Shown here: one piece after another, positions 27,271 to 36,544 of the stretch
Position numbering within the stretch: position 1 is the stretch's first letter
Layout of the letters: each line of letters opens with the position of its first letter
Assembly (NCBI GenBank): GCA_902495455.1
Contig: CABUXJ010000006.1
Coordinates: forward strand, 49,064-113,063
Direction: 5' to 3'
DNA: 64,000 bases
Source: an uncultured Prevotella sp.
GTDB taxonomy: Bacteria > Bacteroidota > Bacteroidia > Bacteroidales > Bacteroidaceae
The notes under the pieces: model-generated
Told to the model about the DNA's origin: nothing
Database searches by the model: none
The model's input: the letters and a program-made list of their open reading frames with translations, nothing else
Made by a program: the position numbers and the translations under genes

Positions 27271-29082
27271 TTATTCTTCATCTTCACCTTTGTTCAGGTA
27301 TTCATCGTAGTCTACCGGACGCAAAATAATGGCGTTGATACGAAGACGGTTGTCGATTTTAGTCCATTCGTTTTTATTCCAAGAGCTTCGCTTACCTTCG
27401 ATTCGAAGCATCGGTTTGCAATTTGTCAGACCGTAATAAGAGACAGGGAATGTGACTTGACCTACAAGGATTGTATCTACAATCTCTCGGGTTTCTGTGA
27501 AATCCTCAATGGATGCTTCTGTCTCTATTGTTTTAGCCCACTGCTTGAAGCCATTGTAGAAGGGACGACCACCGTCTCCAAGTTTTACCTTACCGTCGGC
27601 CTCTGCATAATTTAAAGCGACTTCAAACTTATACGAACGCTCGTAAGGTTTAACACTCTCTACACCTTCTTCTTCAACGATCTGCGTATCAACGAAACCG
27701 GAGGGCACTACTGCAACATATATATTATATGTGGTAGAACGCACATTGGGGATGTAGAAGTATGCTCTCGGGTTGGCGCTCTCTTGCGTAGGAATCAAAT
27801 CGATAAATCTCGCCAAACGGTCCTGGCCGTCCTTACCTGTCCAACTGATGCTGCGAGACTCGGGTTCCTCACCCTGTATTCCTTCAACAAGAGGACGGTT
27901 GGAACGTCCGTCGGAACCGAACAAAGGAATAGAGATCTCTCTATTATAGGTTTCCCACGGGAGGATAGGCAGGTCGTTCACTATGCGTGAATAGCCATTA
28001 CTCATTTTCTGAAGACCATCCTCCACGAGATATTGGTCACTAATCAGTTCGGCGCCGTTTGACAGTTTTACGCCTCTGGTCGTACACAAAGTATCACTCT
28101 TGTACTCATCCTTCGGATTTTCAACCCAACGATTGTATTTATTGTTGTTGTTGAATACAGTATTGGTCAGAATGTTACGAGTTACGAGAGAGTCCGGCAT
28201 AACTTCTGTTGTGGCCTCCTTTATCGGTGCGGCAGGAGCCGGCACTTCTCTTGTCGGGGTCCAATACTCTGTTTCTTCTGCGTAGTTGAAGCATTTTTTT
28301 ATCTTTTCAAAAGCAGCAGTATATGCTTCGTCCGTAGGTATCAACATCGTATAGGAACTGTCTTCTTTCAACAGATTCGCATTCAAATAATCATTATCCA
28401 AAAGACTGTTTGTCGTAATCATGACCTTCTCGATATAAGTCTGATTACCATCAGCATCAATCGGGCCTTCCACACTTTGAGAGACGTCAAGCTCCTCGCT
28501 CTGATACTTCTCAAATATAGAGGGGACTTCCTTCACGTTATCCTTGCCGACAGAAAACAGATACTCATAAATGTTCGGAAAGAACTGGGCATAACCGTCA
28601 ATCGTATGCAACAATCCGTTCAATGTCGGAATATTTTTCTCTACAATTTTATTGTCGGCATAGGTATAATTACTGCCATCACCAATCAAATCGAAGGACT
28701 TGTTGTTAAGTGTGTGGATCTTCTCATCAAGAGTACTTGTCAGAGGATAAGTATAATTGGCAACATGGCTGTTGACAAAACGCTTTATGAGTTCATCCTT
28801 GTTTTCCTGATTCAAAAACGACTGATAGTCGTATGTATCATTCAACGGAGCCCATACCGTATAAGTACGTGAGTTCTGCAACTCTTTGTCATAGCCGACA
28901 GATTTCAGTATTTCAGCAAATTGTGACAGATTCTCGTCAGCAGCAATGTTCTCCCAAATAGTTGCATTGCCCATCGGATGACTGTCTGTATAAGCCTCAT
29001 TATAATCATCGAAGTCGGTGCATGATGCGGCGAACAATGTCGTCGCCGCAATCATGCTGTATATTAATTTATTTCGCTTCAT
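27271..29082 (-). CDS. Fasciclin (FAS1) domain lipoprotein, 603 residues
   Basis: Signal peptide with lipobox FAASC (Cys21). FAS1 signatures occur at YTVWAPLNDTYDYQSF (about residue 74) and YTMLIPTDEAYTAAF (about 245). The last 200 residues form a separate beta-rich domain ending LRINAIILRPVDYDEYL, a pattern seen in jelly-roll carbohydrate-binding modules. It lies between a second FAS1 gene and SusC pair 2 with gaps of 29 and 11 bp, so it is clearly co-transcribed. Its likely role is glycan capture or surface adhesion as an accessory to the SusC/SusD complex; the exact ligand is unknown. Confidence 0.82.
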   Translation of the reverse strand: MKRNKLIYSMIAATTLFAASCTDFDDYNEAYTDSHPMGNATIWENIAADENLSQFAEILKSVGYDKELQNSRTYTVWAPLNDTYDYQSFLNQENKDELIKRFVNSHVANYTYPLTSTLDEKIHTLNNKSFDLIGDGSNYTYADNKIVEKNIPTLNGLLHTIDGYAQFFPNIYEYLFSVGKDNVKEVPSIFEKYQSEELDVSQSVEGPIDADGNQTYIEKVMITTNSLLDNDYLNANLLKEDSSYTMLIPTDEAYTAAFEKIKKCFNYAEETEYWTPTREVPAPAAPIKEATTEVMPDSLVTRNILTNTVFNNNNKYNRWVENPKDEYKSDTLCTTRGVKLSNGAELISDQYLVEDGLQKMSNGYSRIVNDLPILPWETYNREISIPLFGSDGRSNRPLVEGIQGEEPESRSISWTGKDGQDRLARFIDLIPTQESANPRAYFYIPNVRSTTYNIYVAVVPSGFVDTQIVEEEGVESVKPYERSYKFEVALNYAEADGKVKLGDGGRPFYNGFKQWAKTIETEASIEDFTETREIVDTILVGQVTFPVSYYGLTNCKPMLRIEGKRSSWNKNEWTKIDNRLRINAIILRPVDYDEYLNKGEDEE

Positions 29083-29111
29083 ATAATTCTAAACTTTTAT
29101 TGTTCATATAA

Positions 29112-31322
29112 TTAATACAAATCCTCTCTGTACGTACCACGTCCGTCGTAAACACTTTGAGGAACGAGCTCAATGTAGTCAAGCTGGAACTTCTTGTCAT
29201 CATATTTAGGCAACACGGACTTCATGCGAAGCCAATAATCCTTTTGCTTGAACTCACCCTTCATCAATATTCTACGCAACTGATAAGCTACATAACGTGC
29301 ATTCATACTGCTCGGCTTCGGAGAACTTCCGTCAGACTCCTTAACGATGGACAGACCGTCACGCATATAGCTGTGAGCACGCATAACCTTATCCGACTCG
29401 ATTCCTCTATCGGCATAAGCATCCGGATAATTTGTCGGGTCATTGCAGGGAACATATCCCGTAGCGGCCAAACGAGCATCAGATTCTACACTGGTTGCCA
29501 TACGCAAGTCAATAGGAATGTCGATGGGTTTCATGTCATTAAGTTCTGAACTGCCTTCACCGAGATAGAACTGCAGCATCGAGCCACGATTACCGAAGTT
29601 TGTTGCAGCTACACGAAGCTCATACAATCCATCCGGTACCGGCGGCAATTTGATCGCGAGGTCATAAACACCTTTACCTTGGAATGAATCACCTTTGTAA
29701 AGAAGGAACGAGTTGGAACCCGGGTTGGCAAGAAGGTTCATATCCAACTTTGTCTTATTGCCATTATAGACTACGACATTGTCAAAATAGTCTACCGGGA
29801 AACGGATACGTCCTACGCTGGAATTTCCACTTCGAGACACCATATCCTGACAATAAATTCCTCTGAATCCGGAACTCATCGTCTCTCCGAGGAGTGAAAG
29901 GGCATCAAAACGCATACGCTCATTAAGCACGTTGTTGGGCACTGTCGCATTGTAAACGAGAATGTCTTCTATAGGATAGATATATCCGTTCATGGAAGTG
30001 ACAACTGCGTCGACATCAACAACAACACCGGGCACTCTCACTTCATGCATTCCTGCTGAACCGACCGTCTCTACAGCGTCTCCTACACCATCAGTCAGAG
30101 TATTATTGGTAATGTAGCGGTTGATATAATACTTCTGATCAGCCTTTACATACCACATTTTCATCAGGGTCTTGGGGAGAATTGTCTCGTAGTAATCGAA
30201 AGAGTCACCCGTCCATCCTGACTTGTCATACACGCAATAGTCATTAGGCAAAGCATTTCTTGCTATACCGAAAGAAAGTATGTGGTAACGCATGAACATG
30301 TTAAGAACATGGTTCTCCTTGGTAAAATCACCTTCAGGATCGGTGTCTATAGTAATATTGTTGTTACGATACCAGTCATACCAACCTTGAGTTTCTTCAC
30401 GTGAAGAACCAGTTGCGGCCTTACCATACCACTCTATGGCATGCTGAACCAAACTCGGAACATCATGGATCTGATATCTTTCAAGAACTTCGTCAGGCTC
30501 AGCAAAGATAGTGAACATGATTTTACTTGGCTCCGGAGTTACCCAATAGGAAGCAGCACCGTCCTCACCTGGAGTAACGACAGGCAATTCATACTCTGAC
30601 TCTGCCTTCTGAAACTTCTCCATCATCTGATCGAGACCTGTCGCACGAAGAGCGTCTGAGAAAATCTTGAAACGTCCATCCTTGAGCAGGTCCGTTGAGA
30701 TCAGCTTGTTGGCACGGGGTATCACGGAATTGATGACATGGACAATACCATTGACCAAATCCTCACCATCGTTGTCACTACTGTAAGTAATCATAGCCTT
30801 GTCGTTCAACAACACATCTCCGTCGACAACGCTTGTACTGATCTGAGGACCGGAAATCGGAGTAACGACAGAATTGGCCGAACCGCTACCTATATCAGCA
30901 ATACGGTAAACAATACCTGCAACATGATACATAGCAATCGAACGGCAGAGACTGTCCGTAAGATTTTCCAAAGGAACATTATTGGGGTCTGAGACCTCTG
31001 GCATGCCATGATGAGGTATCATGGCGTCTTCATCGTTATAGAGCTCGTTTACGTATGCCAAAACGGCGTCGTTGGTAGGCAAGAAACAGCTGTACGTTCC
31101 ATAAGAGCTCAAGATGCGATCATATCCTGCACGCTTCAATATATAATTGAAGTTGCCGAAATCCGCCTCGTTGTTGGTTATGAAATCTTCAATAGTTTCA
31201 CCCGTAAACGTGTACAAATCCGATTCGTCCGGTTCTGCAGAACATGAGGTAAATATCAAGCTACCGGCCATAGCAAACATTCCGGCAAGCATCATCAATG
31301 ATTTCTTTATATTCATATTCAT
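29112..31322 (-). CDS. Fasciclin (FAS1) domain lipoprotein, 736 residues
   Basis: Starts at 31322 or 31316; lipobox IFTSC follows a long hydrophobic stretch. FAS1 features are YSCFLPTNDAVLAYV (about residue 80) with a later VNGIVHVINSVIPR, and a second region from about 215 to 460 (LKDGRFKIFSDALRATGL, IMFTIFAEPDEV). The C-terminal third is a beta-sandwich-like domain ending FQLDYIELVPQSVYDG, resembling the tail of the neighbouring FAS1 protein and of CBM-type jelly rolls. Fourth gene of the operon, between SusD pair 1 and the 603-residue FAS1 protein. Probably surface exposed and glycan binding. Confidence 0.8.
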   Translation of the reverse strand: MNMNIKKSLMMLAGMFAMAGSLIFTSCSAEPDESDLYTFTGETIEDFITNNEADFGNFNYILKRAGYDRILSSYGTYSCFLPTNDAVLAYVNELYNDEDAMIPHHGMPEVSDPNNVPLENLTDSLCRSIAMYHVAGIVYRIADIGSGSANSVVTPISGPQISTSVVDGDVLLNDKAMITYSSDNDGEDLVNGIVHVINSVIPRANKLISTDLLKDGRFKIFSDALRATGLDQMMEKFQKAESEYELPVVTPGEDGAASYWVTPEPSKIMFTIFAEPDEVLERYQIHDVPSLVQHAIEWYGKAATGSSREETQGWYDWYRNNNITIDTDPEGDFTKENHVLNMFMRYHILSFGIARNALPNDYCVYDKSGWTGDSFDYYETILPKTLMKMWYVKADQKYYINRYITNNTLTDGVGDAVETVGSAGMHEVRVPGVVVDVDAVVTSMNGYIYPIEDILVYNATVPNNVLNERMRFDALSLLGETMSSGFRGIYCQDMVSRSGNSSVGRIRFPVDYFDNVVVYNGNKTKLDMNLLANPGSNSFLLYKGDSFQGKGVYDLAIKLPPVPDGLYELRVAATNFGNRGSMLQFYLGEGSSELNDMKPIDIPIDLRMATSVESDARLAATGYVPCNDPTNYPDAYADRGIESDKVMRAHSYMRDGLSIVKESDGSSPKPSSMNARYVAYQLRRILMKGEFKQKDYWLRMKSVLPKYDDKKFQLDYIELVPQSVYDGRGTYREDLY

Positions 31323-31336
31323 AACAATTGTCTTTA

Positions 31337-33115
31337 TTAATTCTTCACATACATGTCATTAGAACTATAAACAGGATTCTGATGCAGATTCGCATTAACC
31401 TTAAGTTCGTTTTCAAGTACCGGGAAGTAAAGATACGGTTCCCAATTGATTTTGGAACATTTGGCAGCGCCACCCTCTGTATAACGCAACTGAACTAATG
31501 TCATCATCTCAGCGTAGTTTTTCACAAATGCGTTCTTATTGGCACTGCCTCCGGAAATCTCCCATAACGTCAAGTCAGGACGTATGCCTTCCACATTACG
31601 ATAGTTATAACGAAGAAGATCAAACCATCGCTTTCCTTCAAAACAAAGTTCGCGACGACGCTCGTCAAGTACGAGCTTCTCGTAATCACTCTGAGTGACG
31701 TAGCTGGTTTGTACCAAATAGTCTCCTTCTGATGCCACACTGCGCTTGTTGACCTCATAAACCAGTTCAAACGCAGCATCAAAATTTTCCTGACCACCAA
31801 GCTGAACCAACGCTTCCGCTTTCATAAGCATCACATCCGTAAGACGATAGAAGATATGGTTCTGACTGACTCTCGTAATATTTCCGTTACGTCCGGGAGT
31901 ACTGTTGTCTGCTTTCCAGGAACTGACATTGTTTGCCGTGTTAGGCAAATTCGTTAGCGATACCATCTTTCTTATGCTCATTTCCGTAAGGTTGGAACCG
32001 CCGGCATCATAAACATTATCATAAAAACGATAATCTGTTTTCGTAGCATAAGCAGAATTGGCCTCTCCAGCGTTTCCGAAAACAGCGACTGGAGCTTTCA
32101 CGAAACCCGACGGACGGTTTTTCTCATCATAATTCCAAAAAAGGTTTCTCATACCGTTATTTGAATTAGACGTTCCGTCCATCTGCAACTCAAACACGCT
32201 CTCACTGGAATTTCCATTTATAAAGTTCATGGCATAAGCGAAAGCCCCTTCCAACAACGGATACTTCTGGTCTGTTGTCGTAGTAGAGCCACCACCCCAC
32301 GGACCAAAGCCGCCACCGCTGAAAGAGTTGTTGCGCTGTTCTATCTTCGAATCAATGATTTCCTGACACAAATCCGCACATTTGCGATAGTCATCCTGAT
32401 TGTGAGTCATTGAGGCTCTCCAAAGATAGACATCAGCAAGAATGGCTTTGATACCATCGCGGTTGAGCAATCCCACTCTACGCCAATCGGTGTATGCCGT
32501 GGATGAAAGAGGATGCTCCAGCGCCTTGTTCAGGTCGTTGATACACTTCTCAAGAGTATAAACAGGAGCTTCCTGACTGACATTCATGTCCGAACTGCTA
32601 TTCATATAAGCAGTCGTCGAATAATGTATGTCACGGAACGCACGGATCAAATAGAAGTGACACAATGCGCGGATACCGAGCATCTGTGACTCATCGGTCC
32701 AATATGTTTCCTGTGTGTATGCCGGGTCAATTGATATGACAGCCGGGGCTTTCTCCAATACCATATTACAACGATTGACGATGTCGTACATAGACGACCA
32801 ATCGGCATAAGTATTGGTACTCGTCATTGTGCCTTCACTAATATCTTTCAACGCATTTAGTTTACCTCCCAGATTTCCTGTATAAGGAGTCATCTCGTCA
32901 GAACGGAAGTCTCCCCAAACGAAATAACGTTCGACAGCCGTTTCAGCGCACATGTGTTTATATACGTCCGTAACCATATTCGTTACTTCGGCTTTGCTTT
33001 TCCAGAATTCTTCTCCTGTAATCTGGTCCACCGGAAGTACAGACGTATCAATACATGACGTCATGAGCATGGTCGGCAACATGGATATTAAAATATATTT
33101 TTTCATAAATTTCAT
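31337..33115 (-). CDS. SusD/RagB-family glycan-binding lipoprotein (pair 1)
   Basis: A 592-residue lipoprotein of usual SusD length; starts at 33115 or 33106 with lipobox MLMTSC. SusD hallmarks: QITGEEFWKSKAEVTNMVTD, MYDIVNRCNMVLEKAP, LGIRALCHFYLIRAFRDI, VYLWRASM and the C-terminal LDERRRELCFEGKRWFDLLR. A glycine-rich loop (SFSGGGFGPWGGGS, about residues 280-293) is unusual and may contact ligand. It follows its SusC partner by 18 bp. Confidence 0.93.
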   Translation of the reverse strand: MKFMKKYILISMLPTMLMTSCIDTSVLPVDQITGEEFWKSKAEVTNMVTDVYKHMCAETAVERYFVWGDFRSDEMTPYTGNLGGKLNALKDISEGTMTSTNTYADWSSMYDIVNRCNMVLEKAPAVISIDPAYTQETYWTDESQMLGIRALCHFYLIRAFRDIHYSTTAYMNSSSDMNVSQEAPVYTLEKCINDLNKALEHPLSSTAYTDWRRVGLLNRDGIKAILADVYLWRASMTHNQDDYRKCADLCQEIIDSKIEQRNNSFSGGGFGPWGGGSTTTTDQKYPLLEGAFAYAMNFINGNSSESVFELQMDGTSNSNNGMRNLFWNYDEKNRPSGFVKAPVAVFGNAGEANSAYATKTDYRFYDNVYDAGGSNLTEMSIRKMVSLTNLPNTANNVSSWKADNSTPGRNGNITRVSQNHIFYRLTDVMLMKAEALVQLGGQENFDAAFELVYEVNKRSVASEGDYLVQTSYVTQSDYEKLVLDERRRELCFEGKRWFDLLRYNYRNVEGIRPDLTLWEISGGSANKNAFVKNYAEMMTLVQLRYTEGGAAKCSKINWEPYLYFPVLENELKVNANLHQNPVYSSNDMYVKN

Positions 33116-33133
33116 ATTTTAAAATCTGATTTA

Positions 33134-36100
33134 TTAGAATGCCAGACTGATGCTGGCTGTGAACGACTTGGAACGCGGCGTCTTTGCCTTGTCTTCAGCG
33201 AAGCCGTAAGAACTTGAAGAGTGCTCAGGATCGGTTCCGCTATACTTTGTCCAGCAATACAAGTTGTTGGCAGAAGCGTAAACCTTAAGGTCCGTAAGAC
33301 CTAACTTCTTGACAAACTTCTTCGGCACATTGTACGACAACTGAACATACTGAAGACGAACGAACGAAGCATTCTCTACAAAGCGGTCACTACCGAGCCA
33401 GTTGTAAGCGACATCGTCACCATACATAGCACGCGGGAGTACAGGATATTCTTCACCCTGACCGTTTCTACGCCATCTGTGATTTACTGTAGCGCACTGG
33501 TTGTAAGTCGTAGACATTTTCTCGAGTTCCATACGAGCGAAGTTGACAACCTTGAAACCGAAACGGTAGTTGAAATTTGTCTTCAGACTCCACTGGCCAT
33601 ATCTGAATGTAAGACCGAAACCTCCATTAACCTTCGGCATGGAGTTGCCAAGATAAACAATGTCGAGCTGATTTATTTCACCATCATGGTTGACATCTTC
33701 ATAGATAGCGTCACCGCCCTGGAACTCATAGTTTTTGTTAGAACTGTCAAATACCATGGGTTTCGGTGTGCCCTTAGCGTCATCCATCAGCACATTGCCG
33801 TTCTTGTCAAGAGCAAACGGAGCTGTATGACCCTGACGCAGCCAGTTGTTGAACCAAGATTCCGCAGAGCCCGTATAACCGGCCTCTATGTCTTTCTTGT
33901 ATGCATTGACAGCACCATCATAAGTATATGTGTAAACGCCCTTATATCTGTATCCGTAGATAGAGCCGAGTGAGTTACCCACCTGTACGCGGTTCAGATA
34001 AGTACCGTTCTTTGCTTCCCAGTTTCCGTTAAGATCTGTCAGCACTCGCTCGTCCATCTCAGTGATTTCGTTATAGTTCTGGGCTATATTGAAGTTTGCG
34101 CTCAGAGAGAACTTGCCGGCCTTGATAATGTTATTCAGGCTCAAGTTCAACTCCCATCCCTCGTTAGACATTGCACCTACGTTTGCCCAAGCGAGCGAAG
34201 AGTAACCTGAAGTAGACGGGATACGTACATTCTTCATGAGAAGGTCATCTGTCTTTTTATAGTAGTATTCAAATTCCGCCTCAATCTTATCGTTAAACAA
34301 ACCGAGGTTGAAACCGAGGTTGTAAGAAGTCGTTGTCTCCCATTTCAAGTCATCCAACTTCAACTTTGAAAGTGTCATTGCCGACATCGGCTTGCCGTTA
34401 TTTCCGTATGTTCCATTAGAGCTATACATCTCGTAGAACAAAGACTCGGAGTTTGGCGGGTTACCGACCATACCCCAGCTGGGACGGAAAGCAAGCATTG
34501 AAATGACCTTACGGCTCCACTTCATGAACGGCTCATCACTGATATTCCAACGGCAAGCCACACTGGGGAAGTAAGCCCACTTGTGCTTCGGTCCGAAACG
34601 GGAGTCACCGTCCGCACGTATTGAAGCGTAGATTGAATAGCGGCTCTTGTAAGACATGTGTCCATTGACACTCCAGTTGTGAGAGCGGCTCTTTCCGGTA
34701 GAGCTATAAGTATATTTTGTTCCATCCACCATGTAAGCACCAAGAGTCGGGATGTCAATACCTGTCGGAATCCAGTGGTCTGTTTCAAACTGCTTACTGC
34801 TGTTACCGATAGACATCTGGTAGCGTGCGCGAACATTTGCAAACCAATCCTCATTCTTGAAATGCGGTTTGTAAACCAAATCGTTCGTAACGGTAAGAGT
34901 CATGGAGTTGCTCTCTTCGTTGTATGCACGGTTGTAGTTATCGCTGAATCCATCAGCAATAAGTTCACCGGGACTATAGTTCGGAGCACTCTTTGTATAT
35001 ATGTCAAAATAGACACCACCTGTATATGTCAAACGGCTCTTGTCGTCATCGACACCGAGAAGGTCATACTGGAGACGGAAGTCCGGATTGATACGATAGG
35101 TATTTTCCTTTGACCATGCCAGATTTGCGATAGCGATAGGGTTACCGAGCTCGCGAACCTTGTTCAATTCGGAAGAAGACGGATTAATAGTAGCCGAACT
35201 TGAATTCATTATAAAGAATTCACCCGTATCGTTACCATTACGATCTTGACGGTAGATGCTCATATTCGGAGCCAATCTTTGCGCCGCAGCAAGAAGGTCG
35301 GAATAGTTCTTGTTGTTATTCGTATAAGTGAAAGCGAACGAAGTGATGAACTTTATACGATCACTGACGAAATAATCAAGAGCCATACGTGTCGTGAAGC
35401 GGTTGAGTGTCTGCTTGATGATCGTACCCTTCTGATGCAGATAACCTGCGGAGATTCGGAACGTTGCCTTTTCACCACCACCCGAGATTGTGAGGCTATG
35501 GTCGTGAGACTGTCCGAACTGCGTAACGGCATCAACCCAATCAGTGTTGTTGTTCCAGTTCTCAAAGTCAGCCCAATCCTTCACGTAGTTAAGCTCGTTG
35601 ATATTTGTTGTAGCGTTCGGATCCTGTGTCGGATTATAAAGTTCCTCCTTCATCATCATGGTGTACTGGTCACCATTCAGCAGCTTATATCCGTCCGGCT
35701 GCCAGCTACCCGTAAACATATACTTATATGTCACCTTGGTCTTACCGCGAGCACCACGCTTTGTCTTAATCTCGATAACACCGTTTGCACCTTTCGAACC
35801 CCAAATAGCGGTAGAAGCAGCATCTTTCAGGACGTTGATACTTGCGATATCATCCACGTTCACCGAAAGCAGCGAAGCATAGTCTTCATCCGTTGCATTC
35901 TCCGCATCAAAGTCCGGAGCATCAAAAATCTGGTCGTCCACGACAATCAGCGGATTCTTGTTACCATTGATAGAGGTCACACCACGCAGACGCATCTGTG
36001 TACCAGCACCGAGGTTACCGGAACCGGCGACGATGTCAAGACCGGCGATTTGTCCCTGCAGAGCCTCGTCAGCACTGGTGAAGGCAAGACCTTCGACATC

Positions 36101-36514
36101 AGCCATATTCATGGTCTGTTGTGCAACAGATATTTCACGCTTCGGGATTGACAGACCTCCGGAGTTGGAACGTCGTTTCGAAGTCACCTTCACTTCCTTG
36201 ATAGCCGTGCTTGAAGCACCGAGTTTGGTGGAGAAGTTGGTACGTGAGCCAATGGGCAGAACCATCGTCTTTGCACCCACATAAGAGATTTTCAGCTTAT
36301 TCTTTGTGTTCTTCACCATCAGTGAGAAGTTACCGTTGATATCGGTTACGGTAGCCGACACGTTACGGTTGTTTGCATCGACTTCCACAACAGAAGCACC
36401 CATAACACCACCGAACTCATCGGTGATAGTACCCGAAATGCGCTGCCCCTGTGCCATTACCGCCTGCACAATGACAAGCATTAAGGCTGTAAGCAATAAT
36501 TTTGTTCTTGGCAT
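33134..36514 (-). CDS. SusC/RagA-family TonB-dependent transporter (pair 1)
   Basis: A 1126-residue outer-membrane transporter. Signal peptide MPRTKLLLTALMLVIVQAVM, carboxypeptidase-regulatory-like domain (RISGTITDEFGGVMGASV, DINGNFSLMV), canonical linker IKEVKVTSKRR, plug with MRLRGVTSINGNKNPLIVVD and INVLKDAASTAIWGSKGANG, and a barrel ending SFTASISLAF. Its plug is closer to the SusC norm than that of pair 2. It is the second gene of the operon, 30 bp downstream of the 950-residue FAS1 protein. Confidence 0.94.
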   Translation of the reverse strand: MPRTKLLLTALMLVIVQAVMAQGQRISGTITDEFGGVMGASVVEVDANNRNVSATVTDINGNFSLMVKNTKNKLKISYVGAKTMVLPIGSRTNFSTKLGASSTAIKEVKVTSKRRSNSGGLSIPKREISVAQQTMNMADVEGLAFTSADEALQGQIAGLDIVAGSGNLGAGTQMRLRGVTSINGNKNPLIVVDDQIFDAPDFDAENATDEDYASLLSVNVDDIASINVLKDAASTAIWGSKGANGVIEIKTKRGARGKTKVTYKYMFTGSWQPDGYKLLNGDQYTMMMKEELYNPTQDPNATTNINELNYVKDWADFENWNNNTDWVDAVTQFGQSHDHSLTISGGGEKATFRISAGYLHQKGTIIKQTLNRFTTRMALDYFVSDRIKFITSFAFTYTNNNKNYSDLLAAAQRLAPNMSIYRQDRNGNDTGEFFIMNSSSATINPSSSELNKVRELGNPIAIANLAWSKENTYRINPDFRLQYDLLGVDDDKSRLTYTGGVYFDIYTKSAPNYSPGELIADGFSDNYNRAYNEESNSMTLTVTNDLVYKPHFKNEDWFANVRARYQMSIGNSSKQFETDHWIPTGIDIPTLGAYMVDGTKYTYSSTGKSRSHNWSVNGHMSYKSRYSIYASIRADGDSRFGPKHKWAYFPSVACRWNISDEPFMKWSRKVISMLAFRPSWGMVGNPPNSESLFYEMYSSNGTYGNNGKPMSAMTLSKLKLDDLKWETTTSYNLGFNLGLFNDKIEAEFEYYYKKTDDLLMKNVRIPSTSGYSSLAWANVGAMSNEGWELNLSLNNIIKAGKFSLSANFNIAQNYNEITEMDERVLTDLNGNWEAKNGTYLNRVQVGNSLGSIYGYRYKGVYTYTYDGAVNAYKKDIEAGYTGSAESWFNNWLRQGHTAPFALDKNGNVLMDDAKGTPKPMVFDSSNKNYEFQGGDAIYEDVNHDGEINQLDIVYLGNSMPKVNGGFGLTFRYGQWSLKTNFNYRFGFKVVNFARMELEKMSTTYNQCATVNHRWRRNGQGEEYPVLPRAMYGDDVAYNWLGSDRFVENASFVRLQYVQLSYNVPKKFVKKLGLTDLKVYASANNLYCWTKYSGTDPEHSSSSYGFAEDKAKTPRSKSFTASISLAF

Positions 36515-36544
36515 AACTATAATTTCTTTTTGTTTTTACTTCTG